Assembly (NCBI GenBank): GCA_030426475.1
Contig: JAUHYR010000004.1
Location: 1 to 60,490 of the forward strand
Direction: 5' to 3'
DNA: 60,490 nucleotides
Source of the DNA: Bacteroidia bacterium
Lineage (GTDB): Bacteria > Bacteroidota > Bacteroidia > Flavobacteriales_E > Vicingaceae
In this document: positions 16,687-26,062 of the stretch, one piece after another
Position numbering within the stretch: position 1 is the first letter of the stretch
Layout: the number at the start of each line of letters is the position of its first letter
The notes under the pieces: model-generated
What the model saw: the letters and a program-made list of their open reading frames with translations, nothing else
Told to the model about the DNA's origin: nothing
Database searches by the model: none
Position numbers and translations under genes: made by a program

Positions 16687-18945
16687 CTAGTCAAGTTTTT
16701 TAATTTCTAGTAACAGTTTTTCTGCAATTTTATCTCGGTTAAAATTAGCATTTACATAATTTCTACCGTTTTCAGCAAAAGTTTGGTAAGCTTCTTTGTT
16801 AGTAATAATTTGTTCGCACTTCTTAGCTAAATCATTATAGTTTTCAGGTTCAAATGCTAATCCACACTTTCCTTCATCTATAAATAATTCTTTTGCTTCA
16901 CCTTCTACACCCAATAAAATCGGCTTTTTCATTCCTAAGTTTTCAAATATTTTTGATGGGATTGCCCCTTTAAATAAATCTAGTTTTTTAAGTGGTATTA
17001 TTGAAACATCTATTCCTTTAATAATTTCAGGCATTTGTGCTTTTGAAATTGATGGATAGAAGAAAACATTATCCACTTGCATTTTTTCTTTTAGTTTAAT
17101 AAGTTTTTGTTTCTCAGGGCCATCACCAAGAATAATAAACTTAATGTTTTTGTTGTCCTTTAAAATTTTGGCAGCATTTAGTATAATTTCAAGTCCTTGT
17201 GCATGGCCAATAATTCCTCCATAGAAGAATAAAAAGTCATCATTTTTAAAACTATTCTTTTCCCTCCAGTTACTCGTAATTTTTTGAGGGTTGTAATAAT
17301 CTAAATCAACTCCATTAGGTAACCAGTATACTTTCTTTTCAGGAAATCTTGAGTGAATATTTTTAACGATACCCTGTGTTTGTCCGGTAATAAGGTTAGA
17401 TTTCTTATACAAGAATTCTTCTAGCCATTGTGCAATCGACAGAAATATTCTATTCTTAACTAAGCCTAATTTTTCAGCACTTTCCGGCCATAGATCCGAA
17501 ACATTGAAAATTAGTTTAGCTTTTTTCTTTTTACACAAATAATAAGCAGAAATTCCCAAAAATAGTGGAGGAGACTCACATAAAATGTAATCATATTTTG
17601 GTTCAAGCTTTTTCTTTCCAACTTTATATGAAGACCAAACAAATGAAAAATAGTTAAGAAGTCTAGCAAAAATGGTTTTCTTTTTAGATACATATATGCT
17701 TGAACGATATATTTTTAAATTATTTACTTCTTCATAGCAATATTTTTTACCTACATATTCTTGGTGTATTTCCATTTTTGGATAGTTGGGCATTGCTGTT
17801 AATACACTTACATCAATGTCTTTTTTTTCTAAACGAATGGCAAGCTCAAATAACCTATTTTGTGGTGCACCAACTTCAGGTGGAAAATATTGGGTGAGAA
17901 TTAGTAGTTTTTTCTTTCTTGATTTGGTAACCCTAGTTGTCTCTTTTAACTTTTCAGGAGGATCTCTTTGTAAAATAAGGAAGTCTATAATACCCTTTAT
18001 GTAACCCATTCCATAGGAGAAGTGTAGAGTAAAAAAGCAATAAATAGTAGAGAAAAAATCTTTTAATGAACTAGAGTTTTTTAAGGAAAAGGCAGAAGCA
18101 AGAACTAAATAAAGTAGTACAATAATTGCCGGAAAGAATAAAAAAACTTTGTTAATTAGAGCTAGAACTAATCCAAGAATAATACCTAATATCAAAAGAG
18201 ATGGAAAGAGCTGTCGGAGAGTTGTTATTTGTTGATGTTTTCTATTAACAAATATTTTCCAGTAGCCATATTGATAATATTGTTTGGATAATTTGCTGTA
18301 AGCACCTCTTACGTAGTAATAAGAAATGACTTCAGGTGAGAAGTATATTTTAAACTCTGCTTTTAGTAGTCTAAAGTTGAATTCATCGTCTTGATTTCTA
18401 ACTAAATTTTCATCAAAAGAGCCTATCTTTTTTACAACAGATTTTCTGTACATTCCAAAGGCAACTGTATCTACAAAACCTTTTTTACCTCCAGTTCTAA
18501 ACACCGCATTTCCAACCCCAAATTTCGAGCCCATTGCTTTTGAAATATAAGCTCCGGCATCATTTAGATGGATATTTTTAATTACTCCTCCCGAACAGCC
18601 TATTTGCTCATTTGACTGAAGTATTTCTACATTGTATTTTATAAAATTTTCATCTACATAAGAGTGACCCCCAATAATTGCAAAGTATTCACCTGTTGAA
18701 TGGGTAATACCTATATTCAGTGCATGAGATGTTATTTTATTAGGGTTTTCTAAAAGAAATACATTATGGTGTTGTTTGATAAGTTGATTAGTAATTTCCT
18801 GAGTTCTGTCTTCACTCATTCCATCTACTACCAATATTTCAACTTCTCCTTCATAAGATTGATTGAGAAGGGAAAGCACGTTTTTCTCTATGTACTCTTC
18901 TTCGTTTCTACAGGGAATTATTATGGAAACCTTTGGAAGTGACAT
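16687..18945 (-). CDS. Fused glycosyltransferase: GT2 with membrane helices plus WbuB-like GT4
   Basis: 752 residues joining two enzymes that are normally separate. The N-terminal part is a GT2 transferase (KVSIIIPCRNEEEYIE, VDGMSEDRTQE, DEEFNFRLLKAEFKIYF) followed by three or four membrane helices, as in ExoA-like proteins. The C-terminal part, starting near KKLLILTQYFPPEVGAPQNR, is a full GT4 of the WbuB type, with YDYILCESPPLFLG, NVSDLWPESAEKLG and the C-terminal LGMKKPILLGVEGEAKEL. I place the start at the ATG at 18945, one base after the previous stop, because the longer frame from 19014 overlaps the deacetylase gene. A frame error joining two genes is unlikely, since the linker (TRVTKSRKKKL) reads smoothly. 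Confidence 0.88.
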   Translation of the reverse strand: MSLPKVSIIIPCRNEEEYIEKNVLSLLNQSYEGEVEILVVDGMSEDRTQEITNQLIKQHHNVFLLENPNKITSHALNIGITHSTGEYFAIIGGHSYVDENFIKYNVEILQSNEQIGCSGGVIKNIHLNDAGAYISKAMGSKFGVGNAVFRTGGKKGFVDTVAFGMYRKSVVKKIGSFDENLVRNQDDEFNFRLLKAEFKIYFSPEVISYYYVRGAYSKLSKQYYQYGYWKIFVNRKHQQITTLRQLFPSLLILGIILGLVLALINKVFLFFPAIIVLLYLVLASAFSLKNSSSLKDFFSTIYCFFTLHFSYGMGYIKGIIDFLILQRDPPEKLKETTRVTKSRKKKLLILTQYFPPEVGAPQNRLFELAIRLEKKDIDVSVLTAMPNYPKMEIHQEYVGKKYCYEEVNNLKIYRSSIYVSKKKTIFARLLNYFSFVWSSYKVGKKKLEPKYDYILCESPPLFLGISAYYLCKKKKAKLIFNVSDLWPESAEKLGLVKNRIFLSIAQWLEEFLYKKSNLITGQTQGIVKNIHSRFPEKKVYWLPNGVDLDYYNPQKITSNWREKNSFKNDDFLFFYGGIIGHAQGLEIILNAAKILKDNKNIKFIILGDGPEKQKLIKLKEKMQVDNVFFYPSISKAQMPEIIKGIDVSIIPLKKLDLFKGAIPSKIFENLGMKKPILLGVEGEAKELFIDEGKCGLAFEPENYNDLAKKCEQIITNKEAYQTFAENGRNYVNANFNRDKIAEKLLLEIKKLD

Positions 18946-18946
18946 A

Positions 18947-19765
18947 TTAGTTTTGAGAAGTTTTAGAAAGTTCTTTAATGGCTTCTTGGTGTGTGGTAAA
19001 TTCGTAACCTTCATTTAAAAGATATTCTACAAACCAGCAATACCAGTTTTTCCAAGTGACAAAACTTTTGCAGAAGTATCTATCATGAAATAGTATGGAG
19101 AAATATTTTAAATCAGCTTCTCTTGCCTTTTTTAGTTTATCTAACGAATATGTTTTAGTTTCTTCAAAATTTCTGATTTGGTAACTCTTTTTTTCATTCA
19201 TTACCCATCCATCCATCACTTGCAATGGAAACTCCCACATATTGCCAATTTTATAGGGGTTTTTAAATCCATGTTCAGTGGCATCAAAGCAATAACCACT
19301 TTTTTCTATGTTTTTAAAAGTGTTTTCGTTTTGTCTTAAGTAATGCATTCTTATACCAAAATCATCTAGCTTGCTGATGGTTTTAAACGTATCGTATTCT
19401 GATTTAATACTTTCAAAATTTTGAAAATCAATACCATGTACACCTACTTCAAAACCTTGCTCAATAATTTTTGGTATCCATTTTTTTGAATATGAAAGGG
19501 GGTAGTTTAACCCTTTACCATTGTTTACTCCAACAAAAAAACAGCTTTTAATTCCAAGAGAGTTATGATAGTCAATTACTTCTTGAATTTGCTGCCATTT
19601 ATTGGTAAATAATTGAAGGCATCTGGTAAAATATTCTTTTAAACTAATTTTTCCGGTAAGCAATTCAATTTTTGCTCTTATAATAAATTTAGGTACAATT
19701 AAATCTCTGAATAGGTGTTCAGAAATGGTCATGTGATCGGTATCATGTGAAAGAATAATCTTCAT
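18947..19765 (-). CDS. Polysaccharide deacetylase-like protein
   Basis: 272 residues of the carbohydrate esterase 4-like barrel family, probably removing acetyl or similar groups from a sugar. ILSHDTDHM near the N-terminus corresponds to the metal-binding HDxD motif, FEVGVHGIDF carries the next conserved His, and LRQNENTF and FHDRYF follow. The motifs are weaker than in typical chitin or peptidoglycan deacetylases, so the substrate is open. It has no signal peptide and so should act in the cytoplasm on precursors. Its start overlaps the end of the methyltransferase-like gene. Confidence 0.75.
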   Translation of the reverse strand: MKIILSHDTDHMTISEHLFRDLIVPKFIIRAKIELLTGKISLKEYFTRCLQLFTNKWQQIQEVIDYHNSLGIKSCFFVGVNNGKGLNYPLSYSKKWIPKIIEQGFEVGVHGIDFQNFESIKSEYDTFKTISKLDDFGIRMHYLRQNENTFKNIEKSGYCFDATEHGFKNPYKIGNMWEFPLQVMDGWVMNEKKSYQIRNFEETKTYSLDKLKKAREADLKYFSILFHDRYFCKSFVTWKNWYCWFVEYLLNEGYEFTTHQEAIKELSKTSQN

Positions 19766-20460
19766 TAAGATGCTTTTTCAATCACAAAGTAAAATAAAGT
19801 AACTACATCATTTCTTACTAAATGATTAAAGTATTTAACACTATAACCTTTATTTGTAATGATGTTTTCATAAATCTGCCCTAATTTTTTAATTCCTATG
19901 TTTTCAACTTCATTTTTATTTAGATTATAAAACTGACTTCGTTTTACTAGCCAATCATTATAATCTGTTTCGTTTTCGGGATAATATTTTACCCTTGTTA
20001 TTGTGTTTGGCACAACATTAAAAGCAATTATTCCATTATCTATATATTTAAAAACATAATCAAATACTTCAAAATGTTCAGTGTATGGACCAAACTTCCC
20101 GCTAAAGTTGTCTGAAAGAATAAAATTGTATTTTTCTTTTTTTAGTTGATTTTGAGATAACATTTTAATACTGTCTCCTAAGTTATAACTATTTGCTTTA
20201 ATTGCTTTCTTTGACCAGTTGTGATAGAACTTATCAATTTCACATAGTTCAAGATAGTTCACTTTGTTTTCATAGTCTTTGCTTAACCATAGACCGTTTC
20301 TAGCAAACAAATCCAGTGCTTCTATGTTATTTGGTAGGAGCTGTTGAATTTGTAAATCCAAAAATAGTTGATCTATAACGGTATTCAGAGAAAGTTTTTT
20401 TCTACTCCAGTCAACTAGTTTTCTTCGGGTATTTTCCTTTATAATTTGAAGAATTTTCAA
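19765..20460 (-). CDS. Probable SAM-dependent methyltransferase-like protein
   Basis: 231 residues. The centre reads like a Rossmann methyltransferase: ALDLFARNGLW (glycine-loop position), YLELCEIDK (acidic residue for ribose), NLGDSIKML and YNFILSDNFSGKFGP in strand-loop order. The C-terminus ends in a typical antiparallel pair (KYFNHLVRNDVVTLFYFVIE). I cannot name the family and the first loop is not canonical, so activity is inferred. It overlaps both neighbours by 1-4 bases inside the polysaccharide operon. Confidence 0.55.
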   Translation of the reverse strand: MKILQIIKENTRRKLVDWSRKKLSLNTVIDQLFLDLQIQQLLPNNIEALDLFARNGLWLSKDYENKVNYLELCEIDKFYHNWSKKAIKANSYNLGDSIKMLSQNQLKKEKYNFILSDNFSGKFGPYTEHFEVFDYVFKYIDNGIIAFNVVPNTITRVKYYPENETDYNDWLVKRSQFYNLNKNEVENIGIKKLGQIYENIITNKGYSVKYFNHLVRNDVVTLFYFVIEKAS

Positions 20461-21428
20461 AATATATTTCGTTTTACAAATTTTAGCATTATCTCAACTG
20501 GTAAACTTGCTTTATTAATTGATTGATAAGGTACAGAATAACCTCCAAATGCTCTAAAAAACTTTTCTACCTCCGGAAGAATAGAACCTTCAAAGTCAAA
20601 TGTTTTTAGACCTAACTCTTTTGCATGTTGTATAGCATTCCAAACAGATAAAGCTCCTGCCCCTTGATGACGATGATTAGGGTCGTAACCACCAAGTAAA
20701 TAGTATGCAATATTGTTATAATAAATTATGAATGCACCTGCAATAGGCTTATTTTCTTGATAAGTTATATAGCAAAAACTATTTTCTTTATTGGCGTACT
20801 TATTTATAATGGCATCTATAATTTGGGCATTCATTTTTTTATCCTTTCGCTCATAAGTAAACTCTACCATTTTTTTGATGATGCTATAATTATCAGTTTT
20901 TACTGATTTTAGTCTATCTTTTTCAGCCTTTTTTATATCGTTTCTTCTTTCAGAGGCAAAATTTTTATATATCGTGTCAACACTATCTTGCAAATTTAAA
21001 TGATAGGTGATTAAAGGAGAAACTTTATAGCTATTCCAGAAAAAAGGTAAAAAGTCATGATAATCGGAAGGGAAACAAATTGTGGTAATTACCTTTTTTT
21101 GACTTGATAAGTAATTTTCGATTAGTGAAAATACTTTTTTATAAAATGAATTTTGTTTAGCAAGATTGTTTGCAATGTTTTCAAATATCAATGAACAATG
21201 TGGAGAAAATGGTGGATTGTTTAAGTGTGAAAAAATTCCTGTCTTAGTATTGTAGGTATTAAAAACTCCAATAGGTTGGTTATCTTTATTAAAAATAACA
21301 TTGATATCTAATCTACTATCATATATCGATAGCCACTCCGGAGTGTTAAACACTTTTAGTTTTATTCGTTTCTGAAGTTTTTCAAAAATACTATTGTATT
21401 CTGCTATGTCAACTTGTTTAATTTCCAC
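20457..21428 (-). CDS. FemAB/GNAT-type acyltransferase
   Basis: 323 residues of the doubled GNAT fold found in FemX-like and other peptidyl or acyl transferases. Markers are the central LQDSVDTIYKNFASERRNDIKKAEK, which is typical of the family, and the C-terminal acyl-donor segment AGAFIIYYNNIAYYLLGGYD with NHRHQGAGALSVWNAIQHAKELG. In polysaccharide loci such proteins attach acyl or aminoacyl groups to amino sugars. The substrate is not visible. It overlaps the upstream glycosyltransferase gene by 11 bases. Confidence 0.75.
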   Translation of the reverse strand: MEIKQVDIAEYNSIFEKLQKRIKLKVFNTPEWLSIYDSRLDINVIFNKDNQPIGVFNTYNTKTGIFSHLNNPPFSPHCSLIFENIANNLAKQNSFYKKVFSLIENYLSSQKKVITTICFPSDYHDFLPFFWNSYKVSPLITYHLNLQDSVDTIYKNFASERRNDIKKAEKDRLKSVKTDNYSIIKKMVEFTYERKDKKMNAQIIDAIINKYANKENSFCYITYQENKPIAGAFIIYYNNIAYYLLGGYDPNHRHQGAGALSVWNAIQHAKELGLKTFDFEGSILPEVEKFFRAFGGYSVPYQSINKASLPVEIMLKFVKRNIF

Positions 21429-22518
21429 TAAGCTCGTTGTATAAACTAATTAGTTTCTCTGACTCAGCTTCCCAGCTGTATTTTTCATTTACTAATTTTC
21501 TACCTTCATTAGCCATTTTTTCTCTTAATTCAGAGTCGTTAATCAACAAATTTAAACTTTCTGTAATTTGTTTAATGTTTTTTGGATCTGTAAATAAAGC
21601 CCCACATGTAAATGTTTGTTCCCAGTAAGGGAAGTTTGACATAATAATTGGAAGACCGCATGCCATATATTCAAACGCTTTAACAGGAAGGCTTCTTAGG
21701 TAGTTTTTATCAGGGTAAAGCAATGCTATACCTATATCGCACGTTGAAAGCTTTTTAAAAACTTCATCTAATTTTACGTGACCAATATAATTTACTTTAT
21801 CCCAGCCTTTTAGAGATTTACATTCATTATAATAATCCTGTTCAGCCCATTCCCCCATAACTAAAAATTCGAGAGGTTTTTCAATAGACTCAATTGCTTT
21901 AATAACTTCTTTTAGCCCTCTATTTCTAGTCAATCCACCAGCATAAACTATTTTTAGTTTGTCGTTTTTAGTTTTTTTAGAAGAAATTAAATTTAAAATA
22001 GGTAAGTTTTTTATTACAAGACTTTTATTTGGTGAAAACTCATCCGCTATTTCAGGAATTACAGTTACTATTTTATCAAAAAACAAACAACAAAATTTTT
22101 CTGCTGTTTTATAAAAAAGGGCTATAATTTTTCTAAAAAATGCTGGTTTTATCCACTCCTTTGAGCTAATTTGTCTTGATACATTTTCATGAACATCATA
22201 AATTACTTTTTTGTTTGACAATTTTAGGAACACACCTAAAAACATTAGTTCAGGATCATGGAAGTGAAATATACTTGCATTTGATTTTATTGCTAGTTTG
22301 TAAGCTTTAATAGAGCCTTTTATAAATCTTGAAAATCTTCCTTGAAATTTTGGTAGTGCTAATATGTTTACGTTATCTACTATCTCTGATTTTGGATGTT
22401 GAATAACTAAATAAACTTTATACCCATTATTGGCCAAAGTAACACACTCTTTGTAAAAAATTCTATCATCAAATGCATAATGAACCGTAGAGATATGACA
22501 AACTATTTTATTTAACAA
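21418..22518 (-). CDS. Glycosyltransferase family 4
   Basis: 366 residues with the GT-B fold. The N-terminal half has CHISTVHYAFDDRIFYKEC and IFHFHDPELMFLGVFLK; the C-terminal half has the donor-site signatures IVYAGGLTRNRGLKEVIKAI, YIGHVKLDEVFKKLSTCDIG and KAFEYMACGLPIIMSNF. It should add one sugar to the lipid-linked repeat unit in the cytoplasm. It overlaps its neighbours on both sides by 11 bases, which is typical for this operon. Confidence 0.88.
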   Translation of the reverse strand: MLNKIVCHISTVHYAFDDRIFYKECVTLANNGYKVYLVIQHPKSEIVDNVNILALPKFQGRFSRFIKGSIKAYKLAIKSNASIFHFHDPELMFLGVFLKLSNKKVIYDVHENVSRQISSKEWIKPAFFRKIIALFYKTAEKFCCLFFDKIVTVIPEIADEFSPNKSLVIKNLPILNLISSKKTKNDKLKIVYAGGLTRNRGLKEVIKAIESIEKPLEFLVMGEWAEQDYYNECKSLKGWDKVNYIGHVKLDEVFKKLSTCDIGIALLYPDKNYLRSLPVKAFEYMACGLPIIMSNFPYWEQTFTCGALFTDPKNIKQITESLNLLINDSELREKMANEGRKLVNEKYSWEAESEKLISLYNELSGN

Positions 22519-23779
22519 CTGAATGGGGATTTAAAATTTGTTTAGAATATATTACAAATAGAATTACCGTTAGCATCCATCCATGAGAAAGTAATAACGT
22601 TGAAAGAGCCGAACTACTTAAAAGTAAAACGGGTGTTAGATTAAAGATGAGCTGGAATTTAAAGTTATTTTTAAAAAGAAGTTTCACTATAAAAAAGAGA
22701 AAACTGAGGATAATCCCAGAGATAAATAAGCCTAGTTTACCAAAGTTAGAGTAATCATGCATAAATGTAGAAGTAACTAATGTGCCTTTTACTCCTAGTT
22801 TTGCATATTCAGGGTATTCTAAATCGTAAATTACTTCAGGATATTTAATGTGGTCACATTTTAGAATAGGCGTCAAAAATCGATAACCACAACCATTTAA
22901 AAAAGGAAGTTCATCAGGAATGTAAGTAAACCAAATAGAAACTATTTCACCTGGGATAATAAAAACTCTCTCTGAGAGAGATTTTATCATTGTTACTACT
23001 TTATGTTCGTTTGAAGGTGTTTTTTCAGCTAAGTTAGAAGATGTGTCAATCGTTTGTGTTGTATCTATGATTTCTTGCTTGTTTACTTGAGAAGAAACTT
23101 CATTGTTTAAGTGAGGGTTTGCTACTTTGGTTAAATAAAGTACAGATCCAATAATGAATAATATGGATAGTAAAGAGAACCACCAACTTTTTTTAAGTAA
23201 AAAGAAAATAAATAGTGGAAGGATAATGGTAACTATGTAGCTTTTTTGAAGAAGGGAAAGAGTATAAAAGCCACTAACCAAAAATAAAATTGTAAACAAG
23301 GTATATTTTTTTTGATGAAAAAAATAAAAAAGGTAAAACGGAATTATAGCTTTTATATAAAAGCTTGCCAGATAGTTAATCCACTTTGGACATTCTGTAG
23401 TTACTTTGTTTCTTATACTAGATACTTCTAGATGATCAGTAGTGGCTAATGCTTTAAATAAAGGCACTCCTTCCATATAAAAATAATGTAAAACAATAAA
23501 GCCAATAATGGAAATAAAGGCAATTAAGTTAAGCGTTGAGAAAGACTTAATATTTAAACTGATAAAATCTGAAAGTTTGGTGAAAGAATGATACATGTAT
23601 TTGTTAAACAAGAAATACGAGAAAAAAAGTGTTCCAATAAAGATTGATAAAAGAGGGAAATACTTAAACCCTGAATGTGAATAAACACCTATAAGCAAAA
23701 CAAAAAAAACAAAGCTGTAAAGAGCCAATAAAATATGATCTTTTCCAAAGCTTATTATGTTAGTTAATGCTTTTTTCAT
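22508..23779 (-). CDS. Oligosaccharide repeat-unit polymerase (Wzy-like)
   Basis: 423 residues with about ten to eleven membrane helices and a large loop between residues of about 225 and 330. The segment HYFYMEGVPLFKA followed by an Arg-containing SSIRNKV is typical of O-antigen polymerases of the oligosaccharide-repeat-unit type. It is encoded directly after the flippase, overlapping it by 20 bases, the usual companion in Wzx/Wzy systems. The assignment rests on topology, motif and context, because these proteins diverge fast. Confidence 0.75.
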   Translation of the reverse strand: MKKALTNIISFGKDHILLALYSFVFFVLLIGVYSHSGFKYFPLLSIFIGTLFFSYFLFNKYMYHSFTKLSDFISLNIKSFSTLNLIAFISIIGFIVLHYFYMEGVPLFKALATTDHLEVSSIRNKVTTECPKWINYLASFYIKAIIPFYLFYFFHQKKYTLFTILFLVSGFYTLSLLQKSYIVTIILPLFIFFLLKKSWWFSLLSILFIIGSVLYLTKVANPHLNNEVSSQVNKQEIIDTTQTIDTSSNLAEKTPSNEHKVVTMIKSLSERVFIIPGEIVSIWFTYIPDELPFLNGCGYRFLTPILKCDHIKYPEVIYDLEYPEYAKLGVKGTLVTSTFMHDYSNFGKLGLFISGIILSFLFFIVKLLFKNNFKFQLIFNLTPVLLLSSSALSTLLLSHGWMLTVILFVIYSKQILNPHSVVK

Positions 23780-25007
23780 AATGGTGCGCCAAACTTAGCG
23801 AAATAATTAAAAATACTATGTAGGCTATAGCTTCAGAAAGTGTAATATACCAAAGGACTGATTCTATATTACTTAAACTGATAAAAAATAAAGAAAGTAA
23901 TAATACAAAATAAACTACCGGAAAAATAATAGAGTATTTCATTTTATTTACAGCTGTAATAATTTGTCCGAAGGGAGCCACAATAGTTTGGATAACAAAC
24001 CCTAAAATTAAAGTTTGAGCAAATTCACCAGAAATCCTCCACTGTTCTCCAAATATTATTGAGAATAAATCTGGTCCAAAAAAATAAACTACAAAATATG
24101 CAGGAATACTTATGATAATTAATGAAGTCAGAAGTTTTTTTAATAACGGAAATATTCTTTGTTTCTCTTTTATTTTAGAAGAAATTGACTCAAGCAATAC
24201 CTGGGAAATAGCTATGCTTAAAAGTGAAAGTGGTATTAATGTGTATTGGCGAATATGTGTAAAGTAACCTACGGTTTCTGTATCATAATACTTTTGAAGG
24301 TATAAAACCGGAATGAAAATTTGACATACCGTAATTAAAATGGTAGGTAAAATATTATATATCGGAAAACTCTTGTATTCTTTAATTACAGTGAGCAATT
24401 CCGAAGACTTAATTAAAATAAACTGAAAATCTTTTTTGACAGACTGATAAAATGTAAAGAGTACGTATATCAACCATCCTGACAGATAAGCAATAATTAG
24501 ATTGCCGTCAAATTTAAAAACACTTAAACTTATGGCTGCAATAGTAATAATTGAAGTCTGGGCTATTTTATTGAAGGCAGTAGCTTTAAATGCCTGTTTT
24601 CTTATTAGCCAATAATTTAAAGGAGTTTGAAGACCCACAAAAATCATAAAAAGAGGAACAATGAAAATCCAAGTTTGAAGTCTTGTTTCATTAAAAAAAC
24701 TAACTACTTGTTCATTAAAAATTATTGATACGATAATAAATAATACAGTCAAACCCAAAGAAGAAATAAATGAAACGTTGATTAATGAGATTGATTTTCT
24801 GTCATCTTTTGGTAGAATAACTGCTTGCTCATACCTTAAGTTTAAAATTGGGCTTAAAGTCATGGCGATGGTTCCATAAACTAAACCCATAAACCCAAAA
24901 TCTTCAGGTGTGTATAGGCGAGAAATAATAGGCGAAAACAGAAATGGTATTACTTGTGCAATAGTATTGCCTGCAAGGAGAACACTTACATTTTTTAAAA
25001 AGCTCAT
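23760..25007 (-). CDS. Polysaccharide flippase, Wzx-like (MATE/MOP superfamily)
   Basis: 415 residues with about twelve helices. The N-terminus LLAGNTIAQVIPFLFSPIISRLYTPEDFGFMGLVY is the hallmark of Wzx-type exporters, and LRYEQAVILPKDD follows in the first loop. It moves the undecaprenyl-linked repeat unit across the inner membrane. At 415 residues it is within the family's range. The start overlaps the upstream glycosyltransferase by 4 bases. Confidence 0.9.
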   Translation of the reverse strand: MSFLKNVSVLLAGNTIAQVIPFLFSPIISRLYTPEDFGFMGLVYGTIAMTLSPILNLRYEQAVILPKDDRKSISLINVSFISSLGLTVLFIIVSIIFNEQVVSFFNETRLQTWIFIVPLFMIFVGLQTPLNYWLIRKQAFKATAFNKIAQTSIITIAAISLSVFKFDGNLIIAYLSGWLIYVLFTFYQSVKKDFQFILIKSSELLTVIKEYKSFPIYNILPTILITVCQIFIPVLYLQKYYDTETVGYFTHIRQYTLIPLSLLSIAISQVLLESISSKIKEKQRIFPLLKKLLTSLIIISIPAYFVVYFFGPDLFSIIFGEQWRISGEFAQTLILGFVIQTIVAPFGQIITAVNKMKYSIIFPVVYFVLLLSLFFISLSNIESVLWYITLSEAIAYIVFLIISLSLAHHYEKSIN

Positions 25008-26062
25008 ATTGCTTTGTTAGGATTTAAAATACCACTGTAAAGGTTAAAAAAGTTTTTTGTTGAAATTTCTTTTGTAGCCCTTTGTTGAATAACATTACTA
25101 TTATGTTCTCTAAGATTTTGATTTTCAATTTTAAGCGCTTCTTCATAGCAATTTCTTTCAGTACTATAAATAATTCCATTTTTAGAATTTTCTATCCATT
25201 CATGAGAGACAGGAATGTCACCAACAATAGGCAAGCAACCTGCTGACATGGCTTCTAACAAGCTTACTGATGTTCCGTCTGAATTAGGGATTGATATATA
25301 GATTCTTGCTTTTTTGTAATAGTCTAAATTTTGAGATTTGTCAAGCCAACCCACAAATTCAATCTTGTCTTTTAACTGTAGTGTATTAGTTAACTCTTTC
25401 AATTTTTTAGTTTCAGGTCCGTTCGCAGCAATAATCAATCGCCAGTCAAGGTGTTTTTTAGAAAAGTCTGAAAAATCTTTTATAATTTTATCAATATTAT
25501 AAAAGTCTTTATGAAGTCTATTCGAGTAAATAATATTTTCTTTTAAATCAGAAATATAACCTACTGGTTTAATCCCAAAATAAATCAGCTTGCATGAATT
25601 CATTTTAGGCTCAAGCTTTTTCATTTCATCAATCATGTGTTGTGAATCGGCAGTACAAGCCCAAGCTTTTTTTAATACATATTGAACAGCTGATTTCTTG
25701 ATGAAGTTTTCTTGTGGTTGCTGTAAAACATCACTTCCCCATGCAGTTACAACAAGTGGAATAATTTTTTTGTTACAAAATGTAGTATATATCGCTAGCT
25801 TGTTTATCTGATGAATATGAATAATATCAGGCTGTTCATTCTTTATTATTTTTTTTATTTGATTGAGTAACTGAATTATTTTAATGGGGTTATTTACTTT
25901 TGGATTGACTGTGTACTGATTGGAAATAATATTGTCTTCTATGTTTAATCGCTCATCTCCTAAATAAACTATTTCCTTAAAATAAAGCTTTATCATGCTG
26001 CAAAAATTAGCTACATGCGGAGAATTCGAACCTACAACCAATATTTTGTTCGCTAACATCAA
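25004..26062 (-). CDS. Glycosyltransferase family 4
   Basis: 352 residues with the GT-B fold. DIIHIHQINKLAIYTTFC and VTAWGSDVLQQPQ mark the acceptor half. IEFVGWLDKSQNLDYYKKARIYISIPNSDGTSVSLLEAMSAGC is a clear GT4 donor region with the EX7E-like Glu. It lies within the operon and overlaps both neighbours by 4 bases. The linkage made is unknown. Confidence 0.9.
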   Translation of the reverse strand: MMLANKILVVGSNSPHVANFCSMIKLYFKEIVYLGDERLNIEDNIISNQYTVNPKVNNPIKIIQLLNQIKKIIKNEQPDIIHIHQINKLAIYTTFCNKKIIPLVVTAWGSDVLQQPQENFIKKSAVQYVLKKAWACTADSQHMIDEMKKLEPKMNSCKLIYFGIKPVGYISDLKENIIYSNRLHKDFYNIDKIIKDFSDFSKKHLDWRLIIAANGPETKKLKELTNTLQLKDKIEFVGWLDKSQNLDYYKKARIYISIPNSDGTSVSLLEAMSAGCLPIVGDIPVSHEWIENSKNGIIYSTERNCYEEALKIENQNLREHNSNVIQQRATKEISTKNFFNLYSGILNPNKAI

